Shown here piece after piece: positions 27,439-36,527 of a stretch of 64,000 nucleotides of DNA. A program made the translations under genes and the position numbers. Each line of letters starts with the position of its first letter. Within the stretch, counting starts at the first letter, position 1. Source of the DNA: Corynebacterium sp. 74A (GTDB taxonomy: Bacteria > Actinomycetota > Actinomycetes > Mycobacteriales > Mycobacteriaceae); the NCBI RefSeq assembly GCF_008930665.1, contig NZ_PQMG01000001.1, forward strand, positions 1 through 64,000, read 5' to 3'. The notes under the pieces were generated by a model. That model worked only from the letters and a program-made list of their open reading frames with translations. It had not been told where the DNA came from and did not search any database.

Positions 27439-27483
27439 GTGTCTCATAATGAACGCGGGCTGTACCTGAACACTATGGGACAC
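27439..27483. promoter_or_regulatory. Wide inverted repeat upstream of merR gene, candidate operator pair
   Basis: GTGTCTCATA (27439-27448) and TATGGGACAC (27474-27483) are inverted copies matching at 9 of 10 positions, 25 bases apart. They end 38 bases before the MerR start codon and may be two operator half-sites flanking its promoter. Confidence 0.4.
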
Positions 27484-27520
27484 GTATCCTGAGAGAAAAA
27501 TAACAAGGGAGAAATTACAC

Positions 27521-28063
27521 ATGTCTGAATCCACCACCCACGGCGTGCAAGAATCCCTCTTCACCATGGGGCCCGACGAAGAGGTTGGCTACCGCGTTCC
27601 TATCGCCTGCCAGGTAGCGAATATCACCTACCGGCAGCTGGATTACTGGGCGCGCACCAAGCTCGTGACCCCGTCGATCCGCAGCGCCCGTGGCTCGGGC
27701 TCACAGCGTCTGTACTCCTTCAAAGACATTCTCGTGCTGAAGATCGTCAAGGGACTGTTGGACACGGGTATCTCCCTGCAGAACATCCGCCTCGCGGTGG
27801 ATAAACTCCGCGATCTTGGCGTGGACGATCTCGCCACCATTACTCTCGTCTCCGACGGCACCACCGTCTACGAGTGCCGCTCCTCGGAGGAGGTTATCGA
27901 CCTTCTCGCCGACGGCCAAGGCGTCTTCGGTATCGCCGTGCCGGGCATCATGAAGGAGCTCACCGGCACCATCTCTGCATTCCCGTCCGAGCGTATCGAT
28001 GGCGATGCCGAGCTCGAGGTGGAAGACGAGCTCGCTATTCGACGTCGCCGTCGCAGCTCCTAA
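27521..28063 (+). CDS. MerR-family transcriptional regulator
   Basis: 180 aa. The helix-turn-helix YRVPIACQVANITYRQLDYWARTKLVTPS and the following LYSFKDILVLKIVKGLLDTGISLQNIR are MerR-type. The C-terminal part has no metal-binding Cys pattern, and ends in a basic RRRRSS. The homologous gene follows the DUF151 nuclease in C. glutamicum and mycobacteria. The 224-base upstream gap has two inverted repeats, compatible with autoregulation. A GGGAGAAA ribosome-binding site precedes ATG 27521. Confidence 0.88.
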   Translation: MSESTTHGVQESLFTMGPDEEVGYRVPIACQVANITYRQLDYWARTKLVTPSIRSARGSGSQRLYSFKDILVLKIVKGLLDTGISLQNIRLAVDKLRDLGVDDLATITLVSDGTTVYECRSSEEVIDLLADGQGVFGIAVPGIMKELTGTISAFPSERIDGDAELEVEDELAIRRRRRSS

Positions 28064-28080
28064 ACACTCGTTTAACGGCA

Positions 28081-28122
28081 CACAGCCCAGGGATAGTTGG
28101 TGGATTCTATCCCTGGGCTGTG
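28081..28122 (+). terminator. Strong hairpin between convergent genes
   Basis: A perfect 16-bp stem (28081-28096 with 28107-28122) with a 10-base loop lies between the MerR gene and the convergent VWA protein gene. There is no long T-run on either side, but its position suits a bidirectional terminator. Confidence 0.75.
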
Positions 28123-28195
28123 GCATGTCCGCTTATCCCAAAAGCATACGCAGTAGAGTCACTCTGCTGCGTAGTAGCCCTGATGTGTCTGTGGC

Positions 28196-29659
28196 TTAGG
28201 GGCGCTCGATACCGAAGGACTGCTGCAGCCCCTCGGCGATCTCGGGGGTGTCGGTGGCTGTGCCGACATGACCGCCGGTGCTGCGCGCGAAGTCGGTGAC
28301 CACTGTGTCCTCTGCTCCGCCACCGACGGTGAGCACGTCGAGCTGCACATTGGCGTCCGCGTAGCGCTGCAGGATCGTGCGCAGCTGCTCATCGTTCATC
28401 GGATCGACGGTGCCGGAGGTCACGAGCACGATCTGCACGGCCTCGCCGGTGCTCGCGGCATAGTCGGCGGCGACGGGCAGGGCGGCGGCCAGGGCCTCGC
28501 GGGTCTGGGGCTGCCCACCGGTGCCGAACCGCTTCATGGCGTCGATGATGGCGGTGCTATCGCTGCTGAAGGCGATGTTATTGCGCCACCCCTTGGTCAC
28601 ACCGGGGTTGAGCGGGGACGAGTAGTTCCACAAGGCCACCGTGCCGCCGCCGCGGATCGCGGAGACCACCAGGGGATCGGCGATGCGGGCGGTTTCGGCA
28701 TAGAGGGAGTGCCCAGAGGGCGAGGCATTCATCGCCTCGGAGGTATCGAGCAGTAGCAGGGTGTGGTTGATCGGCTGCGTGGTCGAGCCGGTGGATTCTT
28801 CCGGAACCTGGGCATAACGCTCGCTGAGAATATCGGCGGTGGTGGCCCAGGTGACGGACTTGTCCTCGGCGCCCTCATTGTGGGCGGTGACGAACTTGGC
28901 GAAATGCGCCCCGGCGCGGGACTGTTCCTCCGAGATGACGTCATGGGTCACCAGCGGCACCACGAAGGTAGGAACCTGGGTGTCATCGGGGGCGAAGAAG
29001 TCCATGCCCTCGGGGGTCTCAGACTCGGTCACCGCGAGGAGTTGGCTCTCGGCTGCGGGCTCGAAAGAGGGCAGGGTATTGTCCTTGAGCAGCTGTGCAC
29101 CGGTATCGGGGTTTGCTTTGGAGACAGCGGCGGCGACTAACGCGGCGGCCGGATTCTGGGTCGGCTCGGGGTAGAACACACGCTCGGCGGGCTGGGCATC
29201 CCAGCCCTGAGTCGGGGCCGGGGAATCGGGCTTAAAGGCCAAACCAACCGGGGTGCTTGCAGCGATGGCCCAGGTATCGCTGGCGGGAGAAAGCCGTGCA
29301 GCATCCAGCTGACGTTGCACCTCGCCGCGGGTTCCGGTGGAGATGAACACGGCGGCGCTGGCGGGATCGTCGACGGTGTTCAGGCTCACGCAATGATCTT
29401 TGACCACGGGGCTGCTCTGCGCGTAGTCGTCGACAAGCGAGGAGACCACCGCATCGGGGGTGGAGGAGCTGACCGCTACGGGCACCGGCAGATCGCCCTC
29501 GATGCACTCTTTGGCGAAGCTACTATCAGCGCTATCGGCGGATGAGCGCACCGCAAGCCACACGACGAGAGCTATGACCAGTGCAATCATCACCGCGCCT
29601 GCGGTGATGAGCTCCTTCGATAGCCGGTAATTAGATTCTCCGGATGCGTGACGGGCCAC
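28196..29659 (-). CDS. Membrane-anchored protein with solute-binding-like and VWA domains
   Basis: 487 aa. One N-terminal membrane segment (about residues 18-38, ITAGAVMIALVIALVVWLAV) anchors an extracytoplasmic body. Residues about 45-300 look like a periplasmic solute-binding fold. The last 180 residues resemble a von Willebrand A domain (HTLLLLDTSEAMNAS and VQIVLVTSGTVDPMNDEQLRTIL). The metal site that should read DxSxS is DTSEA, so metal binding is doubtful. Function is unknown; this architecture is common in actinobacteria. Confidence 0.78.
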   Translation of the reverse strand: MARHASGESNYRLSKELITAGAVMIALVIALVVWLAVRSSADSADSSFAKECIEGDLPVPVAVSSSTPDAVVSSLVDDYAQSSPVVKDHCVSLNTVDDPASAAVFISTGTRGEVQRQLDAARLSPASDTWAIAASTPVGLAFKPDSPAPTQGWDAQPAERVFYPEPTQNPAAALVAAAVSKANPDTGAQLLKDNTLPSFEPAAESQLLAVTESETPEGMDFFAPDDTQVPTFVVPLVTHDVISEEQSRAGAHFAKFVTAHNEGAEDKSVTWATTADILSERYAQVPEESTGSTTQPINHTLLLLDTSEAMNASPSGHSLYAETARIADPLVVSAIRGGGTVALWNYSSPLNPGVTKGWRNNIAFSSDSTAIIDAMKRFGTGGQPQTREALAAALPVAADYAASTGEAVQIVLVTSGTVDPMNDEQLRTILQRYADANVQLDVLTVGGGAEDTVVTDFARSTGGHVGTATDTPEIAEGLQQSFGIERP

Positions 29660-29716
29660 GGGTGCACCTCTTCCTCACATTGTGATTAGTGTGAACCTTT
29701 AGCTGTGGTTCAAGAC

Positions 29717-30598
29717 TCACTCATTAAGTGTAGTGGCAAGAGCACGCTCGACGTAGTAACGCAGACGGTGTCGGATCGGCTCGGCGGCGCGAGACAGCGC
29801 GCGCTGGCGGGCCACATACTCGGCTTTGCCCGCGGCGGTTTCCACGGCAACGCTGCCGAAGCCGAGGCCGCGGCAATCATAGGGGGAGGCCTCCATGTCG
29901 AGGGTGCGTGCCTCGCAGGCCAGCTCGAAGGCGTCGATAACAAGCTCGCTGGGTACCACCGGCAGCATCTTGAAGGACCACTTATACAGGTCCATGGTGG
30001 CGTGCAGACAGCCGCGCTGTTCGCAGCTGAGTTGATCCTCGCGCTGCAAGGGCCGGATATTCAGTGGGCGCGCCGGCGGGGTGTAGAAGCGGAAGGCATC
30101 GTAGTGGGTGCACTTCAGCGGGCCATGGGCCTCGACCACCGCATCTGTGCCGGCAGCGCCCAAGCGGAGCGGCAGCTCGTGGCGGGCCTCATCGGTACGA
30201 TAGACCATGGCCCACTCGTGCATGCCAAAGCAATCGAAACGGGCGGGGTTCGTCTCCTCGCGCTGCAGCAGCTCGGCGAGGAAGCGCCAGAGGCGGACCC
30301 GCTTAGGGGCAAGGGCAGACAGATTCACGCTGGTGCGGGCCTCATCCCCAGCGCCGGTGGAGCGATAGAAGGACCACTGGGCGTGCGGGGCATCGCCTAT
30401 CAGCGCGCAGTCCATCCCCGGATGCCACCGGCGCATCTTGCCGGGGGAGAAGGGATAGTAGTCGAACATGAAGTCCCACACTGGGTGCTTTTCCTGCCGT
30501 GAGCGACGGCGCAGGTGCTGCTCGGTGAGCGCGTCGACGCGACGCTCATGCTCCCTGCGTCGCCGCTGCCACTCGGCAGTGGCGAGCAGATCAGGCAT
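29717..30598 (-). CDS. Conserved actinobacterial protein, annotated elsewhere as 3-methyladenine DNA glycosylase
   Basis: 293 aa. Motifs HPVWDFMFDYYPFSPGKMRRWHPG and HYDAFRFYTPPARPLN belong to an actinobacterial family often labelled 3-methyladenine DNA glycosylase; I recall the label but see no classical helix-hairpin-helix to support it, so the enzyme function is weakly grounded. ATG 30598 overlaps the last 8 bases of the upstream CNNM gene (ATGCCTGA), showing translational coupling. Confidence 0.7.
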   Translation of the reverse strand: MPDLLATAEWQRRRREHERRVDALTEQHLRRRSRQEKHPVWDFMFDYYPFSPGKMRRWHPGMDCALIGDAPHAQWSFYRSTGAGDEARTSVNLSALAPKRVRLWRFLAELLQREETNPARFDCFGMHEWAMVYRTDEARHELPLRLGAAGTDAVVEAHGPLKCTHYDAFRFYTPPARPLNIRPLQREDQLSCEQRGCLHATMDLYKWSFKMLPVVPSELVIDAFELACEARTLDMEASPYDCRGLGFGSVAVETAAGKAEYVARQRALSRAAEPIRHRLRYYVERALATTLNE

Positions 30599-31658
30599 CT
30601 GCGGTGTCCTCGTGGGTCCAGTCACGCACGTTGCCCACGTACTCCTCGATGAGATCCTCGAGGGTGATCACGCCGATGAGCTGGCCGCGATCGCGTACTT
30701 GTGCCATGTGGGCGGAGCTACTACGCATCCGCCGAAGGGTCTGATCCAGCACGCCGGAGGCGTCGATATTGATCAGCTGTCGGATCTGGGAGCGTGGGAT
30801 CACGTCCTGCTGCGAGGAACGCGAGGAGGCGAGGCGATCAAGCACGTCCTTGATGTGGACATAGCCGAGATAGTTGCCCGTGGCCCCGGTGATGGGGAAG
30901 CGGGAATAGCCGGTCTCATTGACGGCTTCCTCCAGCTGCTGCACGGTGGGGCCGCGCTCGCCGAAGGGAATAGCGTGGACATCTTCCTTCCGGATGAGCA
31001 CCTCGCGCACCGAGCGCTTATCGGTGCGTAGAGCCTTGGCGAGGCGGGCATGCTCCTCGGCGTCGAGAAGCCCTTCGGAGCGGGACTCAGAGACCATAAT
31101 GGCCAGCTGCTCGGTGTCCACTGCGGAATCCAGCTCGTCTTTTTGCTCGATGCCGAAGAGTCGCAGGGTGTGCCGTGCCACCCAATTCATGAAGTTCAGG
31201 ATGGGCAGCATGATCTTCACAAAGAGAATGTGGGCCGGAACCAGGATCATGGCCAGAGTTTCGGGGCCGGCGAGGGCGATATTCTTCGGCACCATCTCGC
31301 CAACGAGAATGTGCAAGAAAGTGATGACCGCCAAGGCGATCGCGAAGGAAATCGCGTGCAAAAAGGATTCGGGTACACCGAGGGCGCTGAAGGGGCGTTC
31401 CAAAAGGTGCGCGATTGCTGGCTCGCCAACTTTACCGAGCAGCAGCGAGGCGATAGTGATGCCCAGCTGCGCGCCGGCAAGCATGATGGAGAGATGCTCC
31501 GTGGCGTATTCCACCTTCTTTGCCCGCGTTTTTCCTTGGGCAATGAGCGCGTCGATGCGGTCCTTGCGCGAGGAGATGAGCGAGAATTCGGCGGCGACAA
31601 AGAAGCCGTTGAGAGCTAAAAGGAAAATGGCGAAGATGATTGCTTGGATTCCACTCAT
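30591..31658 (-). CDS. CNNM/CorC-type membrane protein with CBS pair (short form)
   Basis: 355 aa. Membrane DUF21/CNNM domain (residues 1-180: IQAIIFAIFLLALNGFFVAAEFSLISSRKDRIDAL, LGITIASLLLGKVGEPAIAHLLE) followed by two CBS motifs (KEDVHAIPFGERG and VRDRGQLIGVITLEDLIEEYVG). No C-terminal CorC_HlyC domain, unlike its upstream neighbour. The family is linked to Mg or Co efflux. It is translated directly after the longer paralogue (4-base overlap), suggesting a heteromeric pair. Confidence 0.9.
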   Translation of the reverse strand: MSGIQAIIFAIFLLALNGFFVAAEFSLISSRKDRIDALIAQGKTRAKKVEYATEHLSIMLAGAQLGITIASLLLGKVGEPAIAHLLERPFSALGVPESFLHAISFAIALAVITFLHILVGEMVPKNIALAGPETLAMILVPAHILFVKIMLPILNFMNWVARHTLRLFGIEQKDELDSAVDTEQLAIMVSESRSEGLLDAEEHARLAKALRTDKRSVREVLIRKEDVHAIPFGERGPTVQQLEEAVNETGYSRFPITGATGNYLGYVHIKDVLDRLASSRSSQQDVIPRSQIRQLINIDASGVLDQTLRRMRSSSAHMAQVRDRGQLIGVITLEDLIEEYVGNVRDWTHEDTADA

Positions 31659-33040
31659 GAGGCGTACTCCGCTGCTTCTTCGTTGCTGATAGAGGTAAAG
31701 AATGCGCGTTCGACGCGGCGATCGTCCATGGCCGCGACCGAGGCGATCCAGCGTCCGGTCATGCCGGTTTCAAATTCATCGCGCATATCGTGCTCCGTGA
31801 GCGGGAGCAGAACGACGTCGCCCGGCTGGGGGATGCGACCCAAACACGTCATGATGAGCCCGCCGACAGTTTCATAGCGGTGATCATCGGGGGCGGCATA
31901 ACCAATGGCTTCGGCGAGCTCGTCGACGCGAACCAGCCCGGCAACCTCCCAAGAATCGCCAACGCGGCGGAAGTCCTTTTCTGCCTCGGCATCGTCGTGT
32001 TCGTCGTAGACCTCGCCGAGCAGCTCCTCGACCACATCCTCAATCGTGACGATGCCGGCGGTGCCGCCATACTCATCGGCGACCAACACCATTTGGGAGC
32101 CGGCGGAGCGTACCGCATTGAGCACGGCATCCCCATCGAGGGAATCGGGCACGGTATTGACTTCGCGGGCCAGCTGCGCCACCGGCACCTCGGGGCGCCG
32201 GTGCGTGGGGATGGAGAACGCGTTTTTGATGTGCACGACGCCGATGGTGTCGTCGAGATCGTCGTCCACCACGGGAAAGCGGGAATGACCGGACTCCAGC
32301 GCCAGCTGGACCAAATCCTCCACCGAGTCCGTGCTGTGCAGGAACAAAATAGTAGAGCGGGGAGTCATAAACTCCTCGGCGGTGGCTTCACCGAACTTCA
32401 GCGCCCGATCAATCATGCGCGCCTTGGACACATCGAAGGTGCCAACTTGGGCGGAGTTACGCACCAAAGCGCCCAGCTCTTGGGCGGAGCGGGCGCTGGC
32501 CAGCTCATCGGCGGGCTCGATACCGAGCTTGCGCACAATAAAGTTGGCCGAGGAGTTCAATGCGGTGATAAACCACTTGAGTGCCTTGTTAAACCACTGC
32601 ACAGGGGTGACCACCACGCGGGCGGTGGCCCACGGGTCCGTGATCGCCATGTTCTTGGGCACGAGCTCGCCATAAATCATGGACAAGAAGGTGGCCACGA
32701 TCAGGGCGAGGATCAAAGCTATGGGCGAGGCCGCCCGCTCCGATAGGCCGACTAATTCCAGCAGCGGGGTGAAGAAGCGGGCTAAGACCGGCTCCGCCAA
32801 ATAGCCCGTTGCCAGGGTGGTGATGGTGATGCCCAATTGGGCACCGGAGAGTTCGAAAGAGAGATTCTCGTGGGCATCACGAACGCGCTGAGAGACAGCG
32901 TCTTTTTTGTGTGCGACGTGGTTATCGATGGTGGAGCGCTCGAGCCCGGTGAGAGCGAACTCGATTGCCACGAACAGTCCCGTGCCGGCGGTCAATGCCA
33001 CAAAGCCGAGGAGAGCCAGAATGCTGAAAAGTATATCCAT
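31655..33040 (-). CDS. CNNM/hemolysin-like membrane protein with CBS pair and CorC_HlyC domain
   Basis: 461 aa. Four predicted membrane segments in the CNNM domain (LALLGFVALTAGTGLFVAIEFALTG, LGITITTLATGYLAEPVLARFF, ALILALIVATFLSMIYGELVP), then the CBS pair (MTPRSTILFLHSTDS, VVDDDLDDTIGVVHIKNAF, VADEYGGTAGIVTIEDVVEELLG) and a C-terminal CorC_HlyC transporter-associated domain (RVGDSWEVAGLVRVDELAEAIG). The family takes part in divalent cation homeostasis. The old hemolysin name is misleading. Confidence 0.92.
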   Translation of the reverse strand: MDILFSILALLGFVALTAGTGLFVAIEFALTGLERSTIDNHVAHKKDAVSQRVRDAHENLSFELSGAQLGITITTLATGYLAEPVLARFFTPLLELVGLSERAASPIALILALIVATFLSMIYGELVPKNMAITDPWATARVVVTPVQWFNKALKWFITALNSSANFIVRKLGIEPADELASARSAQELGALVRNSAQVGTFDVSKARMIDRALKFGEATAEEFMTPRSTILFLHSTDSVEDLVQLALESGHSRFPVVDDDLDDTIGVVHIKNAFSIPTHRRPEVPVAQLAREVNTVPDSLDGDAVLNAVRSAGSQMVLVADEYGGTAGIVTIEDVVEELLGEVYDEHDDAEAEKDFRRVGDSWEVAGLVRVDELAEAIGYAAPDDHRYETVGGLIMTCLGRIPQPGDVVLLPLTEHDMRDEFETGMTGRWIASVAAMDDRRVERAFFTSISNEEAAEYAS

Positions 33041-33078
33041 AATTGTTGATCGGCTAAAACAATACCGAACTGTCTATC

Positions 33079-34437
33079 CTACGTGGGAATATGTCGGCGT
33101 GTCGTCACAGAGCCTTTGCCCCAGGCGCCGCCCTTTTTCTTCTTCGGCCGAAACCCGCGGCGCCCACCCTGCGCGGGCTGCTGCGCGCCGCCGCGCGAAT
33201 CCGCAGCAGAGCGGCGGGAGCCAGAGCTCGACTTCTTGCCCGCGCGCCCTCCTGACTGCGTACGTGCAGATTCGCTCTGGGAGGGGCGGGTCTGGCGAAG
33301 TGGACCGATCAGCGAGGCGAGCTCGGCGGAATCGAGTTCCAGCTGGCGGGGAGTAACCCCGGCGCTGCGGAATTGCTCCTCGGCGCGGCGCTGGCGGTTA
33401 GCGTCGATAATGCTCAGGCTATTGCCTGTCGCGCCGGAGCGAGCGGTACGGCCGGAGCGATGCACAAAGGACTTCGGGTCGAAGGCCAGACCGAGGTGCA
33501 CCACCAGGTCAATATTGGCGATATCGATGCCGCGGGCGGCAATATCGGTGCAGATCAGCACGGGCTCCTCGCCGGAGGAGAAGCGCTCCACGGCCGCAGT
33601 GCGCTGGGCCTGGGTGCGATCGGAGTGCACCGAGCAGGCGCCGGTATCGCGGGCGTAGCGATCGACGTCTTCCTTCGTGGAGCAGAAGATGATCGTGCTC
33701 GCGCTCCGGCGAGCGAGGCGATGAATGAGCGCGTCGCGTTGCTCCTTCGTGCGCACCATCACCAACCACTGGCTCAAACCCTCGACCGCGGCGGTGGCCG
33801 CGCCATCAGAGAGCTCGTGGACGCGGGCATGCGGAGCCAGCCGCCGGGTGCTCTGATCCACCGTGGCGGAAAACACCAGCCTTTGGGCGCTCTCGGGTAT
33901 CCGGGCCGCGATGGCATCAAGCTGCGGGGCAAAGCCCACCTCGGTGAGGTGATCGGCCTCATCGACGACGAAGATCTCCACCGCATCCAGGCTCAGTAAC
34001 TTCCGTCGGCGCAGATCGAGCAGCCGCGCGGGGGTGGCCACGGCGATATCCACTGGGGCGGCCAGCTGGGTACGGTGGGTGGCGATGGGCACTCCGCCGC
34101 TGAGCACGAGGGTGCGTAGCCCCACCGCGGCAGCAAGATCCTCGATACGATCGGTGATCTGCTGTGCTAATTCGCGGGTGGGGGCGAGAATGAGTGAGCG
34201 TGGCTGGCCAGGCACGGAGGTGCGAGAGAGCCGCTCATCGGTGGCGAGCCGCGTGATCAGCGGCAGGGCAAAGGCATAGGTTTTCCCCGATCCGGTATGG
34301 CTGCGGCCGATAACCGAGGCCCCCGCCAGCGCATCAGGGATCGTCGCCTCCTGGATCGCCGTCGGGTGGGTGAGCTCACGGCGGGTGAGCTCGTGAACGA
34401 GCTGATCGGGTAAAGCGAGATCCCTGAAGGTGCGCAC
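33079..34437 (-). CDS. DEAD-box RNA helicase
   Basis: 452 aa. Q motif region FRDLALPDQLVHELTRRELTHPTAIQ, Walker A SHTGSGKTYAFALPL, PTRELAQQI, DEAD (VVDEADHLTEV), SAT (VFSATVDQS) and HRSGRTARSG are all visible, then an Arg/Gly/Ser-rich basic tail from about residue 385. GTG 34437 is chosen because AGGAG lies 5 bases upstream and the longer frame to 34539 would sit inside gnd. It begins 7 bases after the gnd stop. RNA remodelling is the likely role. Confidence 0.92.
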   Translation of the reverse strand: MRTFRDLALPDQLVHELTRRELTHPTAIQEATIPDALAGASVIGRSHTGSGKTYAFALPLITRLATDERLSRTSVPGQPRSLILAPTRELAQQITDRIEDLAAAVGLRTLVLSGGVPIATHRTQLAAPVDIAVATPARLLDLRRRKLLSLDAVEIFVVDEADHLTEVGFAPQLDAIAARIPESAQRLVFSATVDQSTRRLAPHARVHELSDGAATAAVEGLSQWLVMVRTKEQRDALIHRLARRSASTIIFCSTKEDVDRYARDTGACSVHSDRTQAQRTAAVERFSSGEEPVLICTDIAARGIDIANIDLVVHLGLAFDPKSFVHRSGRTARSGATGNSLSIIDANRQRRAEEQFRSAGVTPRQLELDSAELASLIGPLRQTRPSQSESARTQSGGRAGKKSSSGSRRSAADSRGGAQQPAQGGRRGFRPKKKKGGAWGKGSVTTRRHIPT

Positions 34438-34444
34438 AGTACTC

Positions 34445-35899
34445 CTAGGCTTCGACCTCGGTGCGGTCACCGCTCCAGAGGGTGTGGAAGCTGCCCGGAC
34501 GGTCGATGCGCTCATAGGTGTGGGCGCCAAAGTAGTCACGCTGCGCCTGAATGAGCGCGGCGGGTAGGCGCGAGGAGCGCAAAGAATCGTAGTAGGACAG
34601 CGAGGAACCGAAGACCGGAATGGGCAGACCCAGCTGGGTGGCGATTACCACCACGCGACGCCAGGCATCCATGCTCTGCTCCATCTCTGCGCGGAAGTAG
34701 GGATCGAGCAGCAGCGAGGTCAGCTCCGGGGTGGAGTCATAGGCCTCGCGGATACGATCCAGGAACTTCGCGCGAATGATGCAGCCATCGCGCCAAATGG
34801 TGGCGAGATCGCGGGGGTCGACGTCCCAGCCGTGCTCGGCGGAGCCGGCCTTAATCTCGTCGAATCCCTGCGAGTAGGCCACCAGCTTGGAGGCGTAGAG
34901 AGCGGAGCGGACATCGTTAATGAAGTCCTCGCGCGTCACGCCGAGATCCTCGAGGGTGCGCAGGGAACCGGAGGCGAGCTCACCGGAGGTCGCGGCACGC
35001 ATCGCGCGATCGCCGGAGAGGGCGCGGGCGAACACGGCCTCGCCAATACCAGTCACGGGGATTCCGAGATCGAGGGCGGCCTTGACGGTCCAGCGGCCCG
35101 TGCCCTTTTGCCCGGCGGCATCCACCACGATGTCGACCAAGGGGGTGCCGGTCTCGGCATCCACCTGCTTGAGCACCTCGGCGGTGATCTCCACGAGGTA
35201 GGAGTCCAGATCGCCGTTGTTCCACTCAGAAAACACCTCGGAGATCTCCTGGGGAGTCATTCCAGCCGCGTAGCGCAGCAGGTGATAGGCCTCGCCGATG
35301 ACCTGCATATCCGCGTACTCGATGCCGTTGTGCACCATCTTCACGAAGTGGCCGGCACCATTGGGGCCGATATGGGTGCAGCAGGGCACCCCGTCCACGT
35401 GGGCCGAAATGGACTCCAGCAGCGGGCCGAGCGATTCATAGGATTCGGCGGAGCCGCCGGGCATGATGGCCGGCCCATTGAGAGCGCCTTCCTCGCCGCC
35501 GGAGATGCCGGCGCCAACGAAGTGCAGGTTGCGGGAGCTGAGCTCTGCTTCACGACGGATGGTATCGGTGTACAGCGCATTGCCACCATCGATGATGATG
35601 TCGCCTTCATCCATGGCGTCGGCAAGCTGCTCGATCACGGCATCGGTGGCCTTACCGGCCTGCACCATGATGATGGCGCGACGGGGGCGCTCCAGCGAGG
35701 CTACGAACTCCTCGATGGTGGCGGCGGGCAGAAAGTCTCCTTCATCGCCGTGGTCGGCGATGAGGGCCTCGGTCTTGTTGTAGCTGCGGTTATACACCGC
35801 AACGGTGTGACCCTTGTGAGCGAAGTTGCGGGCGAGGTTGGACCCCATTACTGCAAGGCCAACGACACCAATGGGAGCGAGTTTTTCTGCATTCGACAT
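34445..35899 (-). CDS. gnd: 6-phosphogluconate dehydrogenase (decarboxylating)
   Basis: 484 aa. The NADP-binding IGVVGLAVMGSNLARN, the catalytic region GISGGEEGALNGP, IVDAAGQKGTGRWTV and the C-terminal LTQAQRDYFGAHTYER-like AQRDYFGAHTYERIDR are those of Gnd, and the protein closely resembles C. glutamicum Gnd. It makes ribulose 5-phosphate, CO2 and NADPH in the pentose phosphate pathway. ATG 35899 (MSNAEKLAP) is preferred to 35920 from comparison with the C. glutamicum protein. No strong ribosome-binding site is visible. Confidence 0.96.
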   Translation of the reverse strand: MSNAEKLAPIGVVGLAVMGSNLARNFAHKGHTVAVYNRSYNKTEALIADHGDEGDFLPAATIEEFVASLERPRRAIIMVQAGKATDAVIEQLADAMDEGDIIIDGGNALYTDTIRREAELSSRNLHFVGAGISGGEEGALNGPAIMPGGSAESYESLGPLLESISAHVDGVPCCTHIGPNGAGHFVKMVHNGIEYADMQVIGEAYHLLRYAAGMTPQEISEVFSEWNNGDLDSYLVEITAEVLKQVDAETGTPLVDIVVDAAGQKGTGRWTVKAALDLGIPVTGIGEAVFARALSGDRAMRAATSGELASGSLRTLEDLGVTREDFINDVRSALYASKLVAYSQGFDEIKAGSAEHGWDVDPRDLATIWRDGCIIRAKFLDRIREAYDSTPELTSLLLDPYFRAEMEQSMDAWRRVVVIATQLGLPIPVFGSSLSYYDSLRSSRLPAALIQAQRDYFGAHTYERIDRPGSFHTLWSGDRTEVEA

Positions 35900-36049
35900 G
35901 TGCTCAATCGTAGACGTCACGTGACAGGAGAGTCATATCGAGCGCATCGACGCTAACGCGGAGAGAGCAAGGACGGGCATCTCCGCGCGGATTCGGTTGC
36001 AGCACCATTGACTTCACGGGGTAGGACGTGTGGCGTATAGACTGGTCGT

Positions 36050-36490
36050 ATGTCTGTCGCAGAGTTGTTGAATACCGCTATCACCCGTCCGCTCACCGAT
36101 GCCGAACTCAGCGAACTCAATGAGATCAACACGGGGCTTGATACCACCCTCGGGGTGAACTACACCGTGGTCTCCCGCAAGCAGGTGCGCGCCCAGATTT
36201 CTGTCGCCGAGGGGCATCTGCAGCCTTTCGGTCTGGTCAACGGGGGCGTGTTCTGCTCCCTCGCCGAGTCCACCGGCTCTCTTCTCGCTATGATTCTTGC
36301 CGATGGCCAGCCCGTAGCTGGGGTGAATAACACCACCGATATGATCTCCTCCGTCAAGGCTGGAGTAGTGACGGTGATTGCCGCCCCGCTGCATAACGGC
36401 GCGACCACCCAGCTGATCGGCGTGGAATGCTTCCAGCGCGATCGGCTTGTTGCCCGTACCACCCTGCGCACAATCCGCCTCGAGGGATAA
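36050..36490 (+). CDS. PaaI-like hotdog thioesterase
   Basis: 146 aa. FGLVNGGVFCSLAESTGSLLAMI is the hotdog active-site helix of PaaI/YbgC-type thioesterases, and VNNTTDMISSVKAGVVTVIAAPLHNG completes the fold. It is divergent from gnd, the same neighbour as in C. glutamicum. The acyl-CoA substrate is unknown. Confidence 0.87.
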   Translation: MSVAELLNTAITRPLTDAELSELNEINTGLDTTLGVNYTVVSRKQVRAQISVAEGHLQPFGLVNGGVFCSLAESTGSLLAMILADGQPVAGVNNTTDMISSVKAGVVTVIAAPLHNGATTQLIGVECFQRDRLVARTTLRTIRLEG

Positions 36491-36527
36491 ACCTCTCGCG
36501 GCCGCCGCCCATTGAGTAAAGGACGCT

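Noticed and set aside
34438..34539. N-terminal extension of the DEAD-box helicase into gnd
   Set aside because: A GTG at 34437 has a well-placed AGGAG, and the extension is low-complexity translation of the gnd end.
34832..35956. 374-codon plus-strand frame over gnd
   Set aside because: Antisense shadow of gnd with no family features.
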